Assembly: GCA_937871415.1 (NCBI GenBank)
Contig: CALMQD010000517.1
Coordinates: 1 to 13,230 of the forward strand
From: an uncultured Phycisphaerales bacterium
GTDB lineage: Bacteria > Planctomycetota > Phycisphaerae > Phycisphaerales > UBA1924
Length of the DNA: 13,230 nucleotides
Direction of reading: 5' to 3'
Shown: piece by piece, positions 10,699 through 13,230 of the stretch
How the letters are laid out: every line of letters starts with the position of its first letter
How positions within the stretch are numbered: position 1 is the stretch's first letter
Translations under genes and position numbers: made by a program
The notes under the pieces: model-generated
What the model saw: only the letters and a program-made list of their open reading frames with translations
Told to the model about the DNA's origin: nothing
Database searches by the model: none

Positions 10699-10782
10699 AC
10701 CTGTTGCAGTCAACAACTTCAGCGTCGTCTGCCGCGACCGGCTCCCACCCGTCCATCACCGATCAACTGCTTCTCGGGCCTC

Positions 10783-10788
10783 TACCAT
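10783..10788 (+). promoter_or_regulatory. Possible -10 hexamer directly before acyP
   Basis: TACCAT matches the -10 consensus at four of six positions and ends five bases before the acyP ATG. If used, the transcript would start at or within a base or two of the ATG. There is no Shine-Dalgarno site and no clear -35 box, so this is tentative. Confidence 0.2.
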
Positions 10789-10793
10789 CCCTC

Positions 10794-11060
10794 ATGCGTC
10801 AGCGAATCGTGTTCCGGGGCCGCGTTCAAGGCGTGGGATTCCGTGCCACTTCGCGCTCCATCGTGCGGCAATACCCCGTTTCGGGCTTTGTCCGGAATGA
10901 ACCGGATGGGTCCGTGTACATGGAGGCTCAAGGGCGGCCCGAAGCATTGGCCCGGGCACTGGATGAAATCCGACGGGCGTTCGAGTCGCACCTGACGGCC
11001 TGCGAAGTTGGCGACCTGCCCGAGCGAACCGGCGAATCAACGTTCGAAATCCATCGCTGA
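10794..11060 (+). CDS. acyP: Acylphosphatase
   Basis: Small cytosolic enzyme hydrolysing the carboxyl-phosphate bond of acyl phosphates such as 1,3-bisphosphoglycerate or carbamoyl phosphate. The 88 residues show the whole family signature: FRGRVQGVGFR (7-17), ending in the phosphate-binding Arg 17, and GFVRNEPDGSVYMEAQG (31-47), with catalytic Asn 35. The remainder fits the second half of the alpha/beta sandwich, ending with STFEIHR. The ATG at 10794 puts these motifs at the standard distance; an upstream in-frame ATG at 10704 would add 30 Ser/Thr/Pro-rich residues with no family match. No ribosome site is seen. The HAD gene follows after 22 bases, so the two may be co-transcribed. Its physiological substrate is not known. 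Confidence 0.93.
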   Translation: MRQRIVFRGRVQGVGFRATSRSIVRQYPVSGFVRNEPDGSVYMEAQGRPEALARALDEIRRAFESHLTACEVGDLPERTGESTFEIHR

Positions 11061-11082
11061 TCCGCGGCGAGCGTGAGTCACC

Positions 11083-11820
11083 ATGACACCCTGCGACCCA
11101 TCACTGGTCCTGTTCGACATCGACGCCACGCTCATCGTGACCGGGGGCGTCGGCATCCAGGCGATGGTCGACGCGGGGCGGGAACTGTTCACCCCGGGCT
11201 TCCACGCCAACGGTATCGAGTACGCGGGCCGGCTCGACCCGCTCATCGTCCGAGACATGCTCCGGGTCAATGCCGTGGACCATCACCCGGCGCACGTCGC
11301 CGCATTTCGGGACGGATATCGCCGGCATCTGCAACGCCACCTCGCCGTGGCGCCCAAGCGGGCCCTCCCGGGCGTCCGCGACCTGCTCGCAGCACTCGGG
11401 AGCGCGCCCGGCGTCGCGCTCGGGCTGCTCACCGGCAACTACGAGGAAACCGGTTGTCTCAAGCTCCGCGCTTGCGGCATCGCGCCGGACCAGTTCGTCA
11501 TCCGAGCCTGGGGCGACGAATCGCCGCACGCCGAGCCATCGCGGGATCACCTCCCGCCGATCGCGCTCGATCGGTACCACCAGCGATTCGGGCGACGTCT
11601 CGCCGGCGAAGCGGTGACGGTGATCGGCGACACGCCGCACGACGTGGCCTGTGCGCGGGCATCGGGTTGCCGGGTCGTCGCGGTCGCGACGGGCAAGCAC
11701 TCGATGGACGAACTGCGTGCGTGCGGGCCGGACCTGCTGGTCCCAAACCTCGCCGACACCGAGGGCCTGCTCGCGTTTCTGCTGCGCAGACCGAGGGCGG
11801 GGAACGCGAGCCGGGGGTGA
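11083..11820 (+). CDS. HAD-superfamily hydrolase, phosphoglycolate phosphatase-like
   Basis: Probable phosphatase of unknown substrate. Motif I is FDIDATL (11-17), with nucleophile Asp 12 and general acid Asp 14; the usual Gly before Thr is Ala. Motif II is LGLLTGN with Thr 117. The motif III lysine is not obvious; Lys 127 (CLKL) is a candidate. Motif IV is IGDTPHD with Asp 183 and Asp 187. Residues 20-90 form a helical cap of the C1 type, placed between motifs I and II. GDESPHAEPSRDHLPPIAL (144-162) is an Asp/His-rich stretch leading into a helix before motif IV. Length 245 is normal for this group. The ATG at 11083 is 22 bases after acyP and lacks a Shine-Dalgarno site. Family membership is confident; calling it gph would not be justified. 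Confidence 0.85.
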   Translation: MTPCDPSLVLFDIDATLIVTGGVGIQAMVDAGRELFTPGFHANGIEYAGRLDPLIVRDMLRVNAVDHHPAHVAAFRDGYRRHLQRHLAVAPKRALPGVRDLLAALGSAPGVALGLLTGNYEETGCLKLRACGIAPDQFVIRAWGDESPHAEPSRDHLPPIALDRYHQRFGRRLAGEAVTVIGDTPHDVACARASGCRVVAVATGKHSMDELRACGPDLLVPNLADTEGLLAFLLRRPRAGNASRG

Positions 11821-11850
11821 TCGCGGCGGTGCCGGGTGCGATTCGCGTGT

Positions 11851-11878
11851 CGGCGCATGTCGCTTGTGCGATGCGCCG
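11851..11878 (+). terminator. Strong stem-loop after the HAD gene
   Basis: CGGCGCA pairs with TGCGCCG and, inside it, TCGC with GCGA around a TTGT loop: eleven base pairs with a two-base bulge. It lies 31 bases past the HAD stop and 53 before the next ATG. No T-run follows, so it is a possible non-canonical terminator or transcript-end structure rather than a textbook one. Confidence 0.35.
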
Positions 11879-11890
11879 CAGGCGCGTCGG

Positions 11891-11896
11891 TATGCT
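11891..11896 (+). promoter_or_regulatory. Possible -10 hexamer TATGCT for the 257-residue gene
   Basis: TATGCT in the context TCGGTATGCTCC lies 35 bases before the ATG at 11932 and matches the -10 consensus at four of six positions. TTGTGC at 11864-11869 would be the -35, but the 21-base spacing is too long and the box is inside the hairpin, so the promoter is uncertain. Confidence 0.25.
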
Positions 11897-11931
11897 CCTC
11901 CAGTGCCCGAGGTTTTCGCAAGGAAGCGAAC

Positions 11932-12705
11932 ATGCCGCTGAGTTTTTCGTCGCTCTGTTCGGACTTTTACATCAACCAGCGCCTGAACCTGAAGATGGAC
12001 CTTCCGCTCCGGCGCGACACCATCCTGAGCCTGTTCGAACGCGTCCGCAAGGTCCATCCGCAGATGGACCGACTGCGCCGGTACGCCAACGAGTTTGCGC
12101 TCGAGACCTCCGCCGCGGATGATGGGCAGGCCGCGCTGCAGTGGGCGGCGGTCCGCAAGACCAGCCTGCGATCGGGCGTCGCCAATCCCGCCGGCATCGA
12201 GGAAGGGCTCGCGCTGCACCGGCTGTTGCTGGAAGTCGCGCCGTTCTACCTCGATATCAACGGGCTCGACCTCGAGCACCTGGAACTGCTCTTCGGGTTC
12301 GACCTGCACGCCCAGGGCAACCACGACGCGATTGTGTACAAGGCCCTCCTCGCGGGCTCGCCGATCGGCGCCCTGGCCGACCGCCCGGGCGCGGTCCCCG
12401 TCGAGTGCCAGCCGATGCTGGGCGTCTGCCTCAGCGACACGCCGGAGCAGCAGACGTTCCTGGAGGTCAAGACGCGATCGACGGCCGGGGGCCACTATGG
12501 CGCGGCGGGGCGGGCGGTCCGAACTTCGGAGGAGGAATCTCCGATCAGCGTCTACCTGATCGTGCGCCGGCTCGCGCCGGCCAAGGACGTGACCAGGCTG
12601 CCGCAGGTCATGGCCGAGATCGCGGGTGAAGCCCTGGAGATCATCGAATCGGTGATCGCACCGAATGTCCTCGCGCCGTTGCGGTCCTGCATTGTGACCG
12701 GATAA
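11932..12705 (+). CDS. Conserved-looking hypothetical protein, 257 residues
   Basis: I do not recognise a domain. The start is well supported: AAGGA at 11920-11924 stands seven bases before the ATG. The protein has no signal peptide or membrane segment and should be cytoplasmic. Residues 12-60 have a patterned, largely helical look (NQRLNLKMDLPLRRDTILSL, then VHPQMDRLRRY). The middle (97-145) is Leu-rich and mixed, with LDINGLDLEHLELLFGFDL at 107-125. Residues 155-215 look like beta strands (VECQPMLGVCLSD, QTFLEVKTRST, PISVYLIVRRL). A long Ala/Ile/Glu helix closes it at about 222-245. It encodes five cysteines but no clustered metal site. Codon use resembles its neighbours, with no sign of transfer. 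It sits 111 bases after the HAD gene, behind a hairpin, so it may be its own transcription unit. Function unknown. Confidence 0.8.
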   Translation: MPLSFSSLCSDFYINQRLNLKMDLPLRRDTILSLFERVRKVHPQMDRLRRYANEFALETSAADDGQAALQWAAVRKTSLRSGVANPAGIEEGLALHRLLLEVAPFYLDINGLDLEHLELLFGFDLHAQGNHDAIVYKALLAGSPIGALADRPGAVPVECQPMLGVCLSDTPEQQTFLEVKTRSTAGGHYGAAGRAVRTSEEESPISVYLIVRRLAPAKDVTRLPQVMAEIAGEALEIIESVIAPNVLAPLRSCIVTG

Positions 12706-12742
12706 CGATCGGAACGGGAGGGGCGGCCGGTGTCTTCCCGGG

Positions 12743-12748
12743 TAGAGT
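12743..12748 (+). promoter_or_regulatory. Possible -10 hexamer directly before the last gene
   Basis: TAGAGT in the context CGGGTAGAGTTC ends six bases before the ATG at 12755. A transcript from it would begin at about the A of the start codon, which agrees with the lack of a Shine-Dalgarno site. No -35 box is evident. Confidence 0.25.
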
Positions 12749-12754
12749 TCGCCG

Positions 12755-13230
12755 ATGCAGGACGACCCCAACCCAGTCGAACAGGCCGTCGAGGCCGTTC
12801 CGCCGCGTTCGACACCGCTGGTGCACGGGCGGCACGAGTCGTCATGGTCCATCGTGCTCTGGGTCGGTGTGCTGATCGGTGTGACCGCCGTGGGCGGCTG
12901 GATCATCATGCAGGTCCGCAAGCGCATGCTCGACTCGAGGGAGAACGCTCAGCACGAAGCCGGGCTCATCGAAAACCTCCGGGCGATGCGCGACCGGGGC
13001 GAGATCAGCGAGGAGGAGTTCAACGCGACCAAGCGGCAATGGTCGGAGCGGATGAAGGAACGCCTGGCGGCCGGCACAAGCAGCGGGGGGGCCAAGGCGT
13101 CCGCAACTGCGCCTCCGGCGCGGAGTCAGATTCGGGTGCCCGCGGCACCCGGTGAACTGCGCGCGCGGCCGGGCTTTGACCTGACCGGCGCCCCGTTACC
13201 TCCGATGCCGCCGAACGATGCGCCTTCGTC
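12755..13230 (+). CDS. Single-pass membrane protein with SHOCT-like segment, 3' end cut by window
   Basis: The visible 158 residues begin with an acidic and Pro-containing N-terminus (1-30). One clear membrane helix follows (31-52, WSIVLWVGVLIGVTAVGGWI and onward). Next is a basic QVRKRM stop-transfer stretch, which places the C-terminus in the cytoplasm. Residues 70-100 resemble the short SHOCT motif: Leu 71 and Leu 75, then RDRGEISEEEF (79-89) and an amphipathic, charged helix ending near Met 100. From 105 on the chain is Ala/Pro/Gly-rich and looks disordered. The reading frame is open to the window end, so the length is unknown. The ATG at 12755 is chosen because it directly precedes a good membrane-protein layout; no Shine-Dalgarno site is present. 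No function can be given. Confidence 0.75.
   Translation, partial: MQDDPNPVEQAVEAVPPRSTPLVHGRHESSWSIVLWVGVLIGVTAVGGWIIMQVRKRMLDSRENAQHEAGLIENLRAMRDRGEISEEEFNATKRQWSERMKERLAAGTSSGGAKASATAPPARSQIRVPAAPGELRARPGFDLTGAPLPPMPPNDAPS

Larger units (their letters stand above)
10202..10793. other. Gene-free stretch of about 590 bp between dnaG and acyP
   Basis: Open frames here are rich in Arg, Pro and Ser and show no protein-like pattern, so I call none. I looked for rpsU, tRNA T-loop motifs, and RNase P, SRP and tmRNA signatures, and found none. It must hold the divergent promoters of dnaG and acyP. It contains a perfect 10-bp hairpin (10438-10460), a smaller CGAG-TTT-CTCG stem (10514-10524) and a GCCGG-ATT-CCGGC stem (10604-10616). 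A long dnaG leader or a small RNA is possible but unproven. Confidence 0.5.

Noticed and set aside
10704..10793. In-frame upstream ATG for acyP
   Set aside because: It would add 30 residues with no match to acylphosphatases; the ATG at 10794 gives the usual N-terminus.
11073..12122. 349-residue plus-strand open frame over the HAD gene
   Set aside because: Its composition is Arg/Ala/Pro-rich with no motif, and the overlapping frame carries all HAD motifs.
11101..12927. 608-residue minus-strand open frame over the HAD and hypothetical genes
   Set aside because: It is a GC-rich antisense shadow with Arg, Glu, Val and Asp runs, and no domain or ribosome site.

Overview
This is a GC-rich chromosomal window (13,230 bp) with ten genes on both strands and mostly housekeeping content. 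The organism is probably a planctomycete, perhaps of the Phycisphaerae. That is inferred from the high GC, a RpoD with region 2.4 and 4.2 cores very close to the E. coli ones but a long divergent N-terminal part, DnaG and OppC of unusual build, and unrecognised companion proteins. No ribosomal RNA or marker gene settles it. I see no phage, transposon, CRISPR array, tRNA or rRNA.

Layout. 61-810 (minus) is a small soluble diguanylate cyclase. 1040-1480 (minus) is atpC, the F1-ATPase epsilon subunit, standing apart from the other ATP synthase genes. Divergent from it, 1622-6129 (plus) is an Opp/Dpp-type peptide ABC importer operon: permeases oppB and oppC, then ATPases oppD and oppF, with no substrate-binding protein in the window. 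oppF converges on rpoD (6132-8075, minus) with two bases between the stop codons. dnaG (8288 to about 10201, minus) lies upstream of rpoD in the same direction, keeping the dnaG-rpoD order of the macromolecular synthesis operon, without rpsU. A gene-free stretch of about 590 bp (10202-10793) separates dnaG from a plus-strand run: acylphosphatase (10794-11060), a HAD hydrolase (11083-11820), an unrecognised 257-residue protein (11932-12705), and a single-pass membrane protein with a SHOCT-like segment (12755 to beyond the window end).

Function. The importer genes form one module for peptide or other small-molecule uptake. atpC serves energy conversion, and dnaG with rpoD couples replication priming and general transcription. 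The dgc, acyP and HAD genes act on c-di-GMP, acyl phosphates and an unknown phosphoester respectively.

Points of interest. I did not find a clearly new biological system. The best observations are: (1) dnaG appears to start at CTG, because the best-placed Shine-Dalgarno site sits in front of it and this start puts the zinc ligands at C40/H43/C61/C64 exactly as in E. coli DnaG; (2) a recurring TACAGT-like -10 hexamer stands upstream of several genes, in some cases so close that the mRNA would be leaderless or nearly so; (3) OppC carries a loop of about 150 residues after its first membrane helix; (4) atpC is detached from its operon; (5) the long gene-free dnaG upstream region holds a perfect hairpin.
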